The notes under the pieces were generated by a model. The model was given only the letters and a program-made list of their open reading frames with translations, did not search any database and was not told the origin of the DNA. The position numbers were made by a program, and so were the translations under genes. 51,849 bases of DNA from positions 1 through 51,849 of the forward strand of contig NZ_MLHL01000046.1 of assembly GCF_002000545.1 (NCBI RefSeq), in the 5' to 3' direction. This document shows positions 1-11,306 of this stretch, in pieces; within the stretch, counting starts at the first letter, position 1; every line of letters starts with the position of its first letter. Origin of the DNA: Rodentibacter trehalosifermentans (GTDB taxonomy: Bacteria > Pseudomonadota > Gammaproteobacteria > Enterobacterales > Pasteurellaceae).

Positions 1-17
1 AAGGTTTTAACCCTTTT

Positions 18-1004
<987 letters not shown>

Positions 1005-1043
1005 GGTATTGAACAAAATAAATAAAATTTGCTGAGATAGGAT

Positions 1044-1079
1044 AAAAGTGCGGTCAAAATTAACCGCACTTGTTTTTTT
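1044..1079 (-). terminator. Inverted uptake-signal pair acting as terminator after proS
   Basis: AAAAGTGCGGT and ACCGCACTT face each other across about nine bases. The hairpin is followed by T-rich sequence on both strands. It lies between proS and the glycosyltransferase, both on the minus strand. Confidence 0.7.
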
Positions 1080-1090
1080 AAATGAAAAAA

Positions 1091-2806
1091 TTATGCTTTG
1101 ACATTGGCTTTCAAGAAATCAAATAGTTGATCTCTGGCAATCATCAGCTTCTCTCCGGTACGACGGTTTTTATATTCAATTTCGCCATTGGCAAGATTTT
1201 TCTCACCGATCACAATCATATGCGGCACACCGATAAGTTCCATATCCGCAAACATTACACCCGGACGTTCTTTACGGTCATCAAAAATCACGTCCACACC
1301 TTGTGTTTGTAAAGTGCGGTAGATTTCTTCTGCATATTCACGAACGCTGTCGGATTTGTGCATATTCATTGGTACGATAGCGACAGTAAACGGGGCGATT
1401 TCATCTGATGGCCAAATGATACCACGCTCATCGTGGTGTTGTTCAATCGCCGCAGCAACCACGCGGGTTACACCGATACCATAGCAACCCATTGTCATCA
1501 CAAGTGGCTTGCCGTCCTCGCCTTGCACTGTTGCTTTCATTGCCTCGGAATATTTTTTACCCAGTTGGAAAATATGACCTACCTCGATCCCACGTTTGAT
1601 TTGTAGCATGCCTTTACCATCCGGGCTTGGATCGCCTTCTACCACATTGCGAAGGTCGAATACTTCTGGTATTGCCACATCACGTTCCCAGTTGATATTG
1701 AAATAATGTTTGCCATCAATGTTTGCACCCGCCCCAAAATCCGACATTAATGACACAGAACGATCAATAATAACAGGAATATTCAAATTCACAGGGCCTA
1801 ATGAGCCTACACCTGCCCCGATTTTGGCTTTGATCTCTGCTTCGTCTGAAAACTCAAGTGGATCTGCCACTAACGGATGTTTTTGGGCTTTGATTTCGTT
1901 TAACTCGTGGTCGCCACGGATAATCAATGCCACAAGCGGTTGATTTTCATCTGCTCCTTTCACAATAAGGGTTTTCACGGTTTTCTCAATCGGTAGATTG
2001 AACTGTTCCACCAATTCAGCAATGGTTTTCGCATTTGGCGTATCGACTAATACCATTTCCGCAGTTGGGGCTTGACGTTCGCCCACAGCTACTGCTTCGG
2101 CAAGTTCAATATTCGCCGCAAAGTCGGATTCGGTTGAGAACACCACATCATCTTCACCGCTGGATGCCAACACTTGGAATTCATGGGAAGCACTTCCGCC
2201 AATTGAACCGGTATCTGCTTGCACTGCACGGAAATCCAAACCTAAACGGGTGAAAATGTTGCTGTAAACTTGATACATCACATCATAGGTTTCTTGTAAA
2301 CTTTCAGGTGTAGTGTGGAAAGAATAGGCATCTTTCATAATAAATTCACGGGAACGCATCACACCGAAACGGGGGCGTACCTCATCACGGAATTTGGTTT
2401 GAATTTGATATAAATTGAGCGGAAGCTGCTTATAAGAAGAAACCTCACGGCGGATTAAATCGGTGATCACCTCTTCGTGGGTTGGGCCTAATACAAAGTT
2501 ACGGGTGCCACGGTCTTCAAAACGAAGCAATTCAGGACCGTACTGCTCCCAACGACCGGATTCTTCCCACAATTCTGCAGGTTGTACCACGGGCATTAAT
2601 ACTTCAATTGCCCCACCTTTGTTCATCTCTTCACGAATGATGTTTTCTACTTTTTTCAACACTCGAATGCCGGTCGGTAACCAGTTATAAAGGCCGGATG
2701 CCATCGGGCGGATCATACCCGCACGTAGCATTAATTGGTGGCTCACCACTTGAGCATCGTTCGGCGTTTCTTTTAATGTAGAAAATAAATATTGACTTGT
2801 ACGCAT
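1091..2806 (-). CDS. proS: Prolyl-tRNA synthetase
   Basis: Class II aminoacyl-tRNA synthetase that charges tRNA-Pro, 571 residues, the usual length for the bacterial type with the inserted editing domain. It starts [13 protein letters not shown], as in the E. coli enzyme. Class II motif 2 is seen around [17 protein letters not shown], and the central block (about residues 220-380) corresponds to the editing insertion. The C-terminal anticodon-binding domain includes [22 protein letters not shown] chose the ATG at 2806, which has AAGG upstream, over an in-frame TTG eight codons earlier. It appears to be a single-gene unit with uptake-signal terminators on both sides. Confidence 0.97.
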   Translation of the reverse strand: MRTSQYLFSTLKETPNDAQVVSHQLMLRAGMIRPMASGLYNWLPTGIRVLKKVENIIREEMNKGGAIEVLMPVVQPAELWEESGRWEQYGPELLRFEDRGTRNFVLGPTHEEVITDLIRREVSSYKQLPLNLYQIQTKFRDEVRPRFGVMRSREFIMKDAYSFHTTPESLQETYDVMYQVYSNIFTRLGLDFRAVQADTGSIGGSASHEFQVLASSGEDDVVFSTESDFAANIELAEAVAVGERQAPTAEMVLVDTPNAKTIAELVEQFNLPIEKTVKTLIVKGADENQPLVALIIRGDHELNEIKAQKHPLVADPLEFSDEAEIKAKIGAGVGSLGPVNLNIPVIIDRSVSLMSDFGAGANIDGKHYFNINWERDVAIPEVFDLRNVVEGDPSPDGKGMLQIKRGIEVGHIFQLGKKYSEAMKATVQGEDGKPLVMTMGCYGIGVTRVVAAAIEQHHDERGIIWPSDEIAPFTVAIVPMNMHKSDSVREYAEEIYRTLQTQGVDVIFDDRKERPGVMFADMELIGVPHMIVIGEKNLANGEIEYKNRRTGEKLMIARDQLFDFLKANVKA

Positions 2807-2856
2807 TGGCTTAACCTTAAATTCGTTCAACTGAGAAAAATTGGTGGGAGTATAGC

Positions 2857-2886
2857 AAAAAGTGCGGTCATTTTTAACCGCACTTC
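2857..2886 (-). terminator. Inverted uptake-signal terminator after the aas-like gene
   Basis: AAAAAGTGCGGT and ACCGCACTT form a stem with a short A/T-rich loop. On the minus strand the stem is followed by a run of five T. Confidence 0.7.
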
Positions 2887-2915
2887 GTAGAAAATGATTG
2901 AATGTTCTAGGTTGG

Positions 2916-5900
2916 TTATACCGTTATCATTTCCTCCGCCAATTTTTTCGCCCCTTTGAAATCCACTTTACCACTGCCAAGAAGCGGAATTTCATCGACT
3001 AAGAATACTTGGCTTGGGAGTATAATGGGTGGAACATTGAGGGATTTAATACGGCTGTTAATTTCCTCAAGACTGAGTGGCGATTTCACCAATAACACGA
3101 CACTTTCGCCTTTTTTCTCATCATTCACCGCAATCGCAACAAATTGGTTTTCGTCATTCAACACTTGAGCGATATTTTCTTCTACACTGCCAAGGCTAAT
3201 CATTTCCCCTCCGATTTTGGCGAAACGGGAATAACGATCCACAATAGTAATAAAGCCGTTTTCATCAATATGCCCTTTATCACCCGTTTTGTAATAACGC
3301 ACATCATCAAGTTCGGCAATCACCTCATTGGTTTTCTCAGCATCGTCCAAATAGCTTTTCATCACTTGTCCACCACCAATGAGAATCAACCCGTCCTCTC
3401 CTGTTGGCAATTCTTCCAAGGTATGAGGATCGACGATTTTGATAATCGTGCCCGGCAATGGCATACCTACCGTTCCCGCTTTGTTGAAGGTGAATTCTTT
3501 TAGACTATCAGGATCTAAAATATTTGGCATATTGACACTGGCAACCGGTGCGGTTTCAGTCGCACCGTAGCCTTCGTAGATCTCCAAACCGAACTTCAAA
3601 CGGAAAGCCTCTTTCACGTCCGCTTTCAATTTTTCCGCTCCAGCGATCACCATTCGCACACTTTGCAACATTAACGGATGTAATTTTTTATTACGGGCGT
3701 ACAAACGGAAGAATGTCGAAGTGCCAAACATAATGCTCACGTTATGGCGCGCGCACATTTTTCCTACTTCTGCGCCATCAGTAGGATCGGCTACACTCAC
3801 CATTTTGATCCCTTCACACAATGGCATTAAGGTCGTGACCGTTAAACCGAAAGAATGGAAAATCGGTAGAGAATTTAAAATGACGTCATCTTCTTGGAAG
3901 TTGAGCAGTTCACTCACTTGTTTAATATTGGTGAGCAAGTTTTTATGGCTTAACTCAATACCTTTTGGCGTTCCCTCACTACCACTGCTGAATAAAATCG
4001 TTGCCGTATCATTCAAACGCACATCGGCAAAATGCATCAATTTAATCCACCAACGTGGGGCGAAAAACGCCGTTAAAAACGACCGCACTTTTTCGCTTTT
4101 TGTGATTTTTTTACCCAATTCTTCTGCAAAGATCGTTTTGCCAGCCAAAACCTCATCAAAAGCAAAACCTTTGGTATTCAGTTTATTTAAGAATTTTTCA
4201 GCGGTAATGACTTTGTTAATATTCGCTTTAGCAAGGGCTTTTTCCATTACTTCCGGGCTGAGCGTATAGTTCAAATTCACCGGTACTTTTCCCATTACCA
4301 TCAACGTCATATTCACAATGGCGCCAATCGCCGAGCTTGGTAGCAAAACACCAATATTTTTCTCATCACCCAAGGCTTTTTTGAGCTGTTTGCCAAACAT
4401 CAAGACGGCGGCAATAAATTTGAGGTTGTTCAGCTTCATACCTTGCCCATCCACCACAGATTCTTTGAACAAGTTGGATTTCGCACTGTTCAACCAATGG
4501 TGCGTGAGCGGTTTGCGTTTGGCGATCACTTTTTCCCATACAGAGAAAGAAAGTTCGAGCACTTTTTGTTTCATTGCCGTCGCATCAATAAAGCCCTGAA
4601 TCGGTTTGCCAAACGCCACTAAAATTTCACGTTTACCTTGTTTTTTAGTGAGGCTTTTATAGAAATTATCCGCACGGGAAAAACTGCTACCCCACAAACC
4701 ACGCAAATAAAACGGCACCGTTGTCACGTTATCCAAATCTTTCAATACGTGTTCAAAGCCTTTTTTAAATTCGTTGATTTGACCGTTATAACTAATATGA
4801 CCTTCAGGGAATAGTGCGACCACTTCACCACGCGCCAAATATTCACGAATGGTTTCAATAGATTCACGGCTTGAGCCTGCACCAATCGGAATCACACGGA
4901 AAATGCGCAAGAACCACGTCAAATACCACTTATTGTAAATTGGGCGGAACATGACGAATTTAATGGCTCGTGGACTTGCCGCTTGTAATACGAGCCAGTC
5001 AATCCAACTAATGTGATTACCGAGTAATAATGTGCCCCCGCTTTGTGGAAGATTTTTTAATCCTTCTACGTGAAAACGGTAATTGGTTTTCAGCAAAGGC
5101 AAGAGTAATAAGCGGACGAATAAATGTGGAAGTTGCCACATGGCATAGAGACTTCCCAATAAACAAACCACGGAAACCGTTAAGAAAATGCCGGTAGTAG
5201 AGAGGCTAAATTCCACAAATACAATGCTAAGTAGCAAAAAGCCCACCATAAAGACATTTTGGATAAAGTTATTACCTGCCATAATTTTGCCGCTGATTTT
5301 TTCAGGCGCAAAATATTGAATGGTTGCATTTAACGGCACAATAAATAATCCGCCAAAAAAACCGAATCCGAAGGAACAAAGCATCAGCGAGAAATTTGTA
5401 CTCACTATGGTTAAACCAAAGAGCGAAACAAAAATACCCAATGCACCGACCGGTACAATGCCCAATTCAATATGCAAGCGGGAAGCTCGCCCGGCAAGAT
5501 AAGACCCAACGATTAAGCCTAAACCGCTGACCGCCAGAATCGCTTGAATAATCACCGCATTATCCGCATTAAACAAAGTTTTGTAATGAGCCGGAAATGC
5601 CGCCACAATCACTTGTGATACGCCCCAGAAAAGGCTTAAACCAATCACGCTAAGCCAAATATTTTTATCACTACGCAACGTGCGAAGGTTGTCTTTCAAA
5701 TAACCGAAAGAGAAATATTTACCCGCAGAAAATTTTTCATTTTCCGTTTTTTCTTGTGGAAAGAACGGGATTTTAAAGGCGAAAAACGCCTCCAGAGAAC
5801 TAAATACCACGAGTGCCACACCGATCATCCAAACGCTTTGTAACACCTCATTCGGATTATCGGAAGGTACATAATAGCCTTCAAAGAAAATCGAAAAGGC

Positions 5901-6365
5901 AAAAGAACTAAACAAAATCGCCACAATGGTTAAGGCTTGAATCACACCATTGGCAAGCCCGATGTTTTCCGTGCCGACAATGGATTTAATGATGCTATAT
6001 TTAGCCGGAGAATAGACTGCACTTTGTGCCGCTAAAACCAGTGTTAAAGCAAAAGCAAGGTAAAATTCGCCAATCATATAACTGAGTAAAATTGCCGCTG
6101 AAATACCCACTGCTGCTAAGCTGCTCCAGCGAATCACTTTGGTGCGACAGAATTTATCGTTAATAAATGCCGAAGGCGAAAAAAGGAAAATAAAAGGCAA
6201 TAAAATCATTGCGTTGATTAACGCCGTTAGCACGACTAAAGTATTGCCATCAAAACTTTTCAATAACACATTTTGAATCGTGATTTTATGGGCTAAATCC
6301 ACGCTTGCATTCAAAAAAGCAATAGCCAAATAAGGCAAAAAACCTGCATATTTTAAGAGTTTCAT
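2916..6365 (-). CDS. aas: LplT-Aas fusion: lysophospholipid flippase, acyltransferase and acyl-ACP synthetase
   Basis: A 1149-residue inner-membrane protein with three parts. Residues 1 to about 420 are a 12-segment major facilitator domain of the LplT lysophospholipid-transporter type. Residues about 430-620 are a PlsC-like acyltransferase with the H-x4-D motif (NHISWID, H451 and D456) and FPEGHIS (E521). Residues about 640-1149 are an AMP-forming acyl-ACP synthetase with the [10 protein letters not shown] loop near residue 790 and YKTGDKG near 1027. In E. coli these are two genes, lplT and aas (Aas 719 residues), which re-acylate imported lysophosphatidylethanolamine. Here they are one polypeptide. 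Its ATG overlaps the stop of the upstream MerR-type regulator (ATGA), so the two are co-transcribed and probably co-regulated. An uptake signal lies within the synthetase part near 4084. Confidence 0.9.
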   Translation of the reverse strand: MKLLKYAGFLPYLAIAFLNASVDLAHKITIQNVLLKSFDGNTLVVLTALINAMILLPFIFLFSPSAFINDKFCRTKVIRWSSLAAVGISAAILLSYMIGEFYLAFALTLVLAAQSAVYSPAKYSIIKSIVGTENIGLANGVIQALTIVAILFSSFAFSIFFEGYYVPSDNPNEVLQSVWMIGVALVVFSSLEAFFAFKIPFFPQEKTENEKFSAGKYFSFGYLKDNLRTLRSDKNIWLSVIGLSLFWGVSQVIVAAFPAHYKTLFNADNAVIIQAILAVSGLGLIVGSYLAGRASRLHIELGIVPVGALGIFVSLFGLTIVSTNFSLMLCSFGFGFFGGLFIVPLNATIQYFAPEKISGKIMAGNNFIQNVFMVGFLLLSIVFVEFSLSTTGIFLTVSVVCLLGSLYAMWQLPHLFVRLLLLPLLKTNYRFHVEGLKNLPQSGGTLLLGNHISWIDWLVLQAASPRAIKFVMFRPIYNKWYLTWFLRIFRVIPIGAGSSRESIETIREYLARGEVVALFPEGHISYNGQINEFKKGFEHVLKDLDNVTTVPFYLRGLWGSSFSRADNFYKSLTKKQGKREILVAFGKPIQGFIDATAMKQKVLELSFSVWEKVIAKRKPLTHHWLNSAKSNLFKESVVDGQGMKLNNLKFIAAVLMFGKQLKKALGDEKNIGVLLPSSAIGAIVNMTLMVMGKVPVNLNYTLSPEVMEKALAKANINKVITAEKFLNKLNTKGFAFDEVLAGKTIFAEELGKKITKSEKVRSFLTAFFAPRWWIKLMHFADVRLNDTATILFSSGSEGTPKGIELSHKNLLTNIKQVSELLNFQEDDVILNSLPIFHSFGLTVTTLMPLCEGIKMVSVADPTDGAEVGKMCARHNVSIMFGTSTFFRLYARNKKLHPLMLQSVRMVIAGAEKLKADVKEAFRLKFGLEIYEGYGATETAPVASVNMPNILDPDSLKEFTFNKAGTVGMPLPGTIIKIVDPHTLEELPTGEDGLILIGGGQVMKSYLDDAEKTNEVIAELDDVRYYKTGDKGHIDENGFITIVDRYSRFAKIGGEMISLGSVEENIAQVLNDENQFVAIAVNDEKKGESVVLLVKSPLSLEEINSRIKSLNVPPIILPSQVFLVDEIPLLGSGKVDFKGAKKLAEEMITV

Positions 6366-7003
6366 TTCACACTCTCCGTTTGATAAATTTTTAGCGTTTG
6401 CATATTTAACACATAAGGTTTCAGCACCAACAGTAAATCAAAAAGGTGTTTGAGTTTTTCGTCTTTTTGGTCACTATCTTTTAGTGCTGATAAGGTGAGG
6501 TTTACTTCTTGTGTGGCAAGGGTTTTCGCCGTTTGCAAATAGGTTTTCACCATTTCACGTTCTGCCGCATTACAACGACAAACAATTGCTAAAATATCCC
6601 GCTCTTTTGCAGTAAAAATACCCTCGCGCGGATTAAGCAATCCCTCATTCACCATAGCTTGCAATTCGGTTTCAGAAATGGAAAATTCTTGGCAAAGATC
6701 TGAGGGAGAAAAAGTTTCATTCTCCGCGCCCATAATAATTCCAATTAATGAAATCAAACTTTCGTAAGGATTTTGCCAGTCAAAATCAGGGTGAGAAAAA
6801 AGTTGTTTAATTTGAGAAATGCTCGCTTGGAAATTGGTTTGCAGATATTTAATAAATGCCAACAATTCCACACAGCGTTCATCATAGAGATGAAAATTCG
6901 GTTTATCTTTTAACGGTTCAGGCAGCAGCCCTTCTTTTACATAATACAATACTGTTGATTTCGGCGTTTGGCTGAGTTTCACCAAATCATTCATTTTTAG
7001 CAT
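6362..7003 (-). CDS. MerR-family transcriptional regulator
   Basis: A 213-residue protein with an N-terminal MerR winged helix (about residues 5-75: LSQTPKSTVLYYVKEGLLPEP) and a helical effector or dimerisation region after it. It lacks the cysteine pattern of metal-sensing MerR proteins, so the signal is unknown. The ATG at 7003 is preferred because GGAGGG lies seven bases upstream; a GTG five codons earlier would place that site inside the gene. Its stop overlaps the start of the LplT-Aas fusion, so control of membrane phospholipid repair is the simplest inference. A 19-base palindrome of MerR-operator shape precedes it (7059-7077), consistent with autoregulation. Confidence 0.85.
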   Translation of the reverse strand: MLKMNDLVKLSQTPKSTVLYYVKEGLLPEPLKDKPNFHLYDERCVELLAFIKYLQTNFQASISQIKQLFSHPDFDWQNPYESLISLIGIIMGAENETFSPSDLCQEFSISETELQAMVNEGLLNPREGIFTAKERDILAIVCRCNAAEREMVKTYLQTAKTLATQEVNLTLSALKDSDQKDEKLKHLFDLLLVLKPYVLNMQTLKIYQTESVK

Positions 7004-7010
7004 AAGATTT

Positions 7011-7034
7011 CCCTCCACAATAAAAAGTGGAGGG
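7011..7034 (-). promoter_or_regulatory. Perfect 8-bp inverted repeat covering the merR ribosome-binding site
   Basis: CCCTCCAC and GTGGAGGG are separated by eight bases. In the transcript the second arm contains the GGAGGG ribosome site of the MerR-type gene, so a hairpin could hide it. It could also be a second protein-binding site. Confidence 0.5.
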
Positions 7035-7050
7035 ATTCTACAATTTTAAA

Positions 7051-7081
7051 ATCAAAAAGTAAAGAGTGTAACTTTACACAA
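7051..7081 (-). promoter_or_regulatory. Putative MerR-type operator/promoter
   Basis: GTAAAG-N7-CTTTAC (7059-7077) is a 19-base palindrome directly after the asnC stop. On the minus strand TTGTGT (7081-7076) and TTTGAT (7056-7051) are 19 bases apart. That is the overlong spacer typical of MerR-activated promoters, with the palindrome filling it. The -10 match is moderate. Confidence 0.5.
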
Positions 7082-7534
7082 TTAAGGTTTAATATCCCTC
7101 AAAATAGGATTTTGCATTGAAATTAGGGTTTCAGTAGATTGAATTTCATCAATTAATTGAATTTTGGTTGCCAAAACAGCATGCAATTCGGCGATGGTGT
7201 GAGTCATCACTTTGATGAAAATGGAATAATTGCCCGTGGTGTAATAGGCTTCTACCACTTCGTCAAAGGTTTCCAATTTTTTAATCACTTTCTCGTAATC
7301 TTTCGCACTTTTTAGGATGATTCCGATAAAACAGCAGACGTCATAACCCAGTTTACGTTCGTCAATAATCACTTTTGTGCCTTCAATCACACCGGATTGA
7401 CGCATTTTTTCTACTCGAACGTGAATCGTACCGGGACTGACACCAAAACTTTTTGCCATTTCCGCATAAGGCGTGCGTGCATCTTTAGTGAGAACACGAA
7501 GAATTTGTTGGTCGAGGCTATCAATATTGTGCAT
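7082..7534 (-). CDS. asnC: AsnC, Lrp-family regulator of asparagine synthesis
   Basis: A 150-residue Lrp/AsnC-family regulator. The N-terminal helix-turn-helix (IDSLDQQILRVLTKDARTPY, then SFGVSPGTIHVRVEKM) is followed by an alpha-beta RAM effector domain. In E. coli AsnC activates the adjacent divergent asnA and responds to asparagine; the gene arrangement here is the same. Start ATG at 7534 with AGGATAA upstream. The assignment rests on length (152 residues in E. coli) and on the asnA neighbour, since Lrp paralogues are otherwise similar. Confidence 0.93.
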   Translation of the reverse strand: MHNIDSLDQQILRVLTKDARTPYAEMAKSFGVSPGTIHVRVEKMRQSGVIEGTKVIIDERKLGYDVCCFIGIILKSAKDYEKVIKKLETFDEVVEAYYTTGNYSIFIKVMTHTIAELHAVLATKIQLIDEIQSTETLISMQNPILRDIKP

Positions 7535-7613
7535 AATTTATCCTGATTTAGAAATAATTTAATAAATAATAATTTAATTAGATAATATTTAAAATTATTT
7601 TAAATGTAAATAA

Positions 7614-7633
7614 ATCACTTGAAAGAAAGTGAT
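7614..7633. promoter_or_regulatory. Inverted repeat in the asnC-asnA divergent region
   Basis: ATCACTT and AAGTGAT are separated by six bases, upstream of asnA and within a very A/T-rich interval. It is a candidate AsnC site or transcript hairpin; I could not match it to a known AsnC consensus. Confidence 0.35.
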
Positions 7634-7689
7634 GATTTGTTAAATAATGCTCAAAATTTTATTTATTCCTTTAAAAACAGGCGGAAAAT

Positions 7690-8682
7690 ATGAAAAAAAC
7701 ATTTATTTTACAGCAGCAAGAGATAAGTTTTGTTAAAAACACCTTCACTCAAAACTTAATCGAACAATTAGGCATTATTGAAGTGCAAGGCCCTATCCTA
7801 AGTGAAGTGGGCAATGGTATGCAAGATAACTTATCCGGTGTTGAGAAAGCCGTTCAAGTACATGTGAAATGTATTCCAAATGCAGTATATGAAGTTGTTC
7901 ACTCTTTATCAAAATGGAAGCGTCATACGCTTGCACGTTTTCATTTTAAAGAAGGAGAGGGGCTTTTTGTTCATATGAAAGCCTTGCGTCCCGATGAAGA
8001 TTCTTTAGATCCAACCCACTCCATTTATGTGGATCAATGGGACTGGGAAAAAGTGATTCCGGAAGGTCGCCGCAACCTTTCATATTTAAAAGAAACCGTT
8101 AATTCGATTTATCGTGCGATTCGTTTAACCGAACTTGCCGTGGAAGCCCGTTTTGATATTCCCTCCATTTTGCCAAAACAAATTACCTTTGTTCACAGCG
8201 AAGATTTGGTAAAACGCTATCCCGACCTTTCCAGTAAAGAGCGGGAAAACGCCATTTGTAAAGAATATGGTGCGGTATTTTTAATTGGTATCGGTGGTAA
8301 ATTATCCGATGGTAAACCACACGATGGGCGTGCGCCGGACTATGATGACTGGACAACTGAATCTGAAAACGGCTACAAAGGGTTAAATGGCGATATTCTC
8401 GTTTGGAACGAACAGCTCAACACTGCGTTTGAGCTGTCTTCTATGGGTATCCGTGTGGATGAAGCGGCACTTCGTTTGCAAGTAGCTTTAGCCGGTAAAG
8501 AAGATTGTTTAAAAATGGATTGGCATCAAGACTTGCTAAATGGGAAATTGCCTCTCTCGATTGGCGGTGGTATTGGTCAGTCACGTATGGCAATGTTCTT
8601 ATTGCGTAAAAAACATATCGGTGAGGTGCAATCAAGCGTGTGGCCGAAAGAAATGTTAGAAAAATATGAGCATATTTTGTAA
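7690..8682 (+). CDS. asnA: Aspartate--ammonia ligase (asparagine synthetase A)
   Basis: A 330-residue ATP-dependent, ammonia-using enzyme that makes asparagine from aspartate; it is related to class II aminoacyl-tRNA synthetases. The length matches E. coli AsnA (330). Recognisable blocks are [23 protein letters not shown] near residue 32, MKALRPDED near 97, and [23 protein letters not shown] near the C-terminus (class II motif 3). A good ribosome site (AGGCGG) precedes the ATG. It is divergent from asnC, its presumed activator. Confidence 0.97.
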   Translation: MKKTFILQQQEISFVKNTFTQNLIEQLGIIEVQGPILSEVGNGMQDNLSGVEKAVQVHVKCIPNAVYEVVHSLSKWKRHTLARFHFKEGEGLFVHMKALRPDEDSLDPTHSIYVDQWDWEKVIPEGRRNLSYLKETVNSIYRAIRLTELAVEARFDIPSILPKQITFVHSEDLVKRYPDLSSKERENAICKEYGAVFLIGIGGKLSDGKPHDGRAPDYDDWTTESENGYKGLNGDILVWNEQLNTAFELSSMGIRVDEAALRLQVALAGKEDCLKMDWHQDLLNGKLPLSIGGGIGQSRMAMFLLRKKHIGEVQSSVWPKEMLEKYEHIL

Positions 8683-8873
8683 GTATAAGATACTAATCGC
8701 ATAATCATTCAAGCATATGCCCTTAGTTTTTCTTGGAATTGAGGGCATATCTATTTGAAAAGTATTTTTCCACGGTTTTCCTTTCAAAAACGCTTCAAAA
8801 AATAACCGCACTTTTTGATACTGATCATAAAATCTATCTAAAAAAATTCAAAAGCGACATCAATTTATAAAAA

Positions 8874-8916
8874 TGAGATCTACTTAACATTTTTTTTAAT
8901 TGCCTTTCTTTAGAAT
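8874..8916 (+). promoter_or_regulatory. Class II CRP-dependent promoter of pckA
   Basis: TGAGATCTACTTAACA (8874-8889) matches the CRP consensus at four of five bases in each half, within A/T flanks. A -10 box TAGAAT lies at 8911-8916. Taking +1 at about 8923, the site centre is at -41.5, the standard class II position. CRP control fits a gluconeogenic gene. Confidence 0.65.
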
Positions 8917-8961
8917 ACCCTCAGGTTAAATTTTAGACTTTAATTTAATAAGAGGTGAGTT

Positions 8962-10578
8962 ATGACAGATGTAAACAAAGTAATCAAACAACTTGAAACA
9001 TTAGGCATTTATGATGTAAAAGACGTTGTCTATAATCCAAGCTATGAACAATTATTTGAAGAAGAAACCAAACCGGGTTTAGAGGGCTTTGAAAAAGGCA
9101 CATTAACCACAACCGGTGCGGTGGCGGTGGATACCGGCATTTTTACCGGTCGTTCCCCAAAAGATAAATACATTGTATTAGATGAAAAAACCAAAGATAC
9201 CGTTTGGTGGACATCGGATGCGGCAAAAAATGATAATAAACCGATGAATCAGGCAACCTGGCAAAGCCTGAAAGATTTAGTCACCAATCAACTTTCCCGC
9301 AAACGCTTGTTTGTAATTGACGGTTTCTGCGGAGCCAGCGAACAAGATCGCATTGCCGTGCGTATTGTGACTGAAGTGGCATGGCAAGCGCACTTTGTAA
9401 AAAATATGTTTATCCGCCCAACAGAAGAACAATTGAAAAATTTTGAACCGGATTTTGTGGTGATGAACGGTTCTAAAGTCACCAATCCAAACTGGAAAGA
9501 ACAGGGATTAAATTCTGAAAACTTTGTGGCATTTAATTTAACGGAACGTATTCAGTTAATCGGCGGGACTTGGTATGGCGGTGAGATGAAAAAAGGGATG
9601 TTCTCTATCATGAACTATTTCCTACCGCTCAAAGGTGTGGCTTCTATGCACTGTTCTGCGAATGTGGGCAAAGAAGGCGATGTTGCTGTCTTCTTCGGTT
9701 TATCCGGCACAGGTAAAACCACCCTTTCTACTGATCCGAAACGTGAATTAATTGGTGATGATGAGCATGGTTGGGATGATGTTGGTGTCTTCAACTTCGA
9801 AGGTGGGTGCTATGCGAAAACGATTCACCTTTCCGAAGAAAACGAACCGGATATTTATCGCGCCATTCGCCGTGATGCCTTGTTAGAAAACGTGGTGGTG
9901 CGTGCTGATGGTTCTGTGGATTTTGATAATGGTTCAAAAACAGAAAATACCCGTGTTTCTTACCCGATTTATCATATTGATAATATTGTGAAACCGGTTT
10001 CCCGTGCAGGCCATGCCACCAAGGTGATTTTCCTCACGGCTGACGCCTTTGGCGTGTTACCGCCGGTTTCTAAATTAACACCGGAACAAACCAAATATTA
10101 TTTCTTATCCGGTTTCACTGCAAAACTAGCGGGTACGGAGCGGGGTATTACCGAGCCAACTCCAACTTTCTCCGCTTGCTTCGGTGCGGCATTCTTAACG
10201 CTTCACCCAACACAATATGCTGAAGTATTAGTAAAACGTATGCAGGCAGCAGGGGCAGAGGCTTATTTGGTCAATACCGGTTGGAACGGTACGGGTAAAC
10301 GCATCTCAATCAAAGATACCCGTGGAATCATTGATGCGATTTTAGACGGGTCGATTGAACAAGCGGAAATGCGTGAATTACCAATTTTCAACTTAGCAAT
10401 TCCAAACGCGTTGCCGGGTGTTGATCCTGCGATCTTAGATCCTCGTGATACTTATGCAGACAAAGCCCAATGGCAGGCTAAAGCTGAAGACTTAGCCGGT
10501 CGTTTTGTGAAAAACTTTGAAAAATATGCAACCAATGCAGAAGGCAAAGCGTTAATCGCCGCAGGCCCTAAAGCATAG
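8962..10578 (+). CDS. pckA: Phosphoenolpyruvate carboxykinase (ATP)
   Basis: A 538-residue cytosolic enzyme, the usual length of the ATP-dependent family. It converts oxaloacetate and ATP to PEP, ADP and CO2; in Pasteurellaceae it can also run in the carboxylating direction during mixed-acid fermentation. The kinase P-loop [11 protein letters not shown] is at residues 246-256 and is followed by the metal-binding GDDEHGWDD. An oxaloacetate/PEP-binding region appears as [10 protein letters not shown] near residue 62. The ribosome site is AGAGGTG. The gene stands alone between its own CRP-type promoter and a strong terminator. Confidence 0.97.
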   Translation: MTDVNKVIKQLETLGIYDVKDVVYNPSYEQLFEEETKPGLEGFEKGTLTTTGAVAVDTGIFTGRSPKDKYIVLDEKTKDTVWWTSDAAKNDNKPMNQATWQSLKDLVTNQLSRKRLFVIDGFCGASEQDRIAVRIVTEVAWQAHFVKNMFIRPTEEQLKNFEPDFVVMNGSKVTNPNWKEQGLNSENFVAFNLTERIQLIGGTWYGGEMKKGMFSIMNYFLPLKGVASMHCSANVGKEGDVAVFFGLSGTGKTTLSTDPKRELIGDDEHGWDDVGVFNFEGGCYAKTIHLSEENEPDIYRAIRRDALLENVVVRADGSVDFDNGSKTENTRVSYPIYHIDNIVKPVSRAGHATKVIFLTADAFGVLPPVSKLTPEQTKYYFLSGFTAKLAGTERGITEPTPTFSACFGAAFLTLHPTQYAEVLVKRMQAAGAEAYLVNTGWNGTGKRISIKDTRGIIDAILDGSIEQAEMRELPIFNLAIPNALPGVDPAILDPRDTYADKAQWQAKAEDLAGRFVKNFEKYATNAEGKALIAAGPKA

Positions 10579-10590
10579 GTTAAGCCATGA

Positions 10591-10630
10591 AAAAGAACCC
10601 ACACATAAAAAGTGTGGGTTCTTTTTTGTT
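10591..10630. terminator. Bidirectional terminator between pckA and greB
   Basis: A 12-bp stem (AAGAACCCACAC / GTGTGGGTTCTT, 10593-10604 and 10612-10623) with a 7-base loop is flanked by A-rich and T-rich runs. It serves the convergent genes pckA and greB. Confidence 0.9.
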
Positions 10631-10716
10631 TTACTTGTAAGCAGTGGGCTGAAAAACAGCCGAGGTTTAGAGGTTAATCAATTTTCAAAAAATATCAGGT
10701 TTTAACAATGACACAT

Positions 10717-11196
10717 TTAGTCCTTTTCGTACCAGATATGATTCACATAAAGTGTAATCGGTCCTGAGGGGGTCTGAACCCGGACTTCATCATCAATGCC
10801 TTTGCCAATTAATGCTCGAGCAACAGGAGAATCAATAGAAATCCAATTTTTCGCCGGGTCAAATTCATCACAACCTACAAGGCGATATTGTTTTATTTCA
10901 CCATTGTCATCTTCCAATTCCACCCATGCCCCAAAAAACACCTTGCCTTCTTGTTTGGGGTGGTAGTCCACAATTTGTAATACTTCCAAACGTTTGGTGA
11001 GAAAACGCACTCGGCGATCAATTTCCCGCAAGCGGCGTTTGCCGTAAATATATTCCGCATTTTCACTGCGATCCCCTAATGCCGCGGCATCAGATACCGC
11101 TTGGGTGACTTTGGGGCGTTCTTCTTTCCACAAAAATTTGAGTTCTTTGTCTAAGCTGTTCCAGCCTTGACGTGTGATGTAGTTTGATTTTGCCAT
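10717..11196 (-). CDS. greB: Transcription elongation factor GreB
   Basis: A 159-residue GreA/GreB-family factor that enters the RNA polymerase secondary channel and stimulates cleavage of backtracked transcripts. The N-terminal coiled-coil carries the acidic tip block LGDRSENAEYIYGKRRLREID, in which the D and E residues position the catalytic Mg. The C-terminal FKBP-like domain contains EGKVFFGAWVELEDD. The tip sequence and the WKEERP start favour GreB over GreA. It is divergent from tex, the same pairing as in E. coli. No strong ribosome site is visible before the ATG at 11196. Confidence 0.95.
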   Translation of the reverse strand: MAKSNYITRQGWNSLDKELKFLWKEERPKVTQAVSDAAALGDRSENAEYIYGKRRLREIDRRVRFLTKRLEVLQIVDYHPKQEGKVFFGAWVELEDDNGEIKQYRLVGCDEFDPAKNWISIDSPVARALIGKGIDDEVRVQTPSGPITLYVNHIWYEKD

Positions 11197-11306
11197 TTAT
11201 TTGATAAAGCGATGAAAATTTATTGAATTATATTTGAGCCAAGGTATCAAAACCAGTATTCTATGCCCGATTTTATTCACTTTATTTTTAACAAAGATGT
11301 ATTCCA

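Noticed and set aside
3721-4269. 182-codon open frame antisense to the aas-like gene
   Set aside because: A low-complexity shadow frame opposite a clearly conserved enzyme domain.
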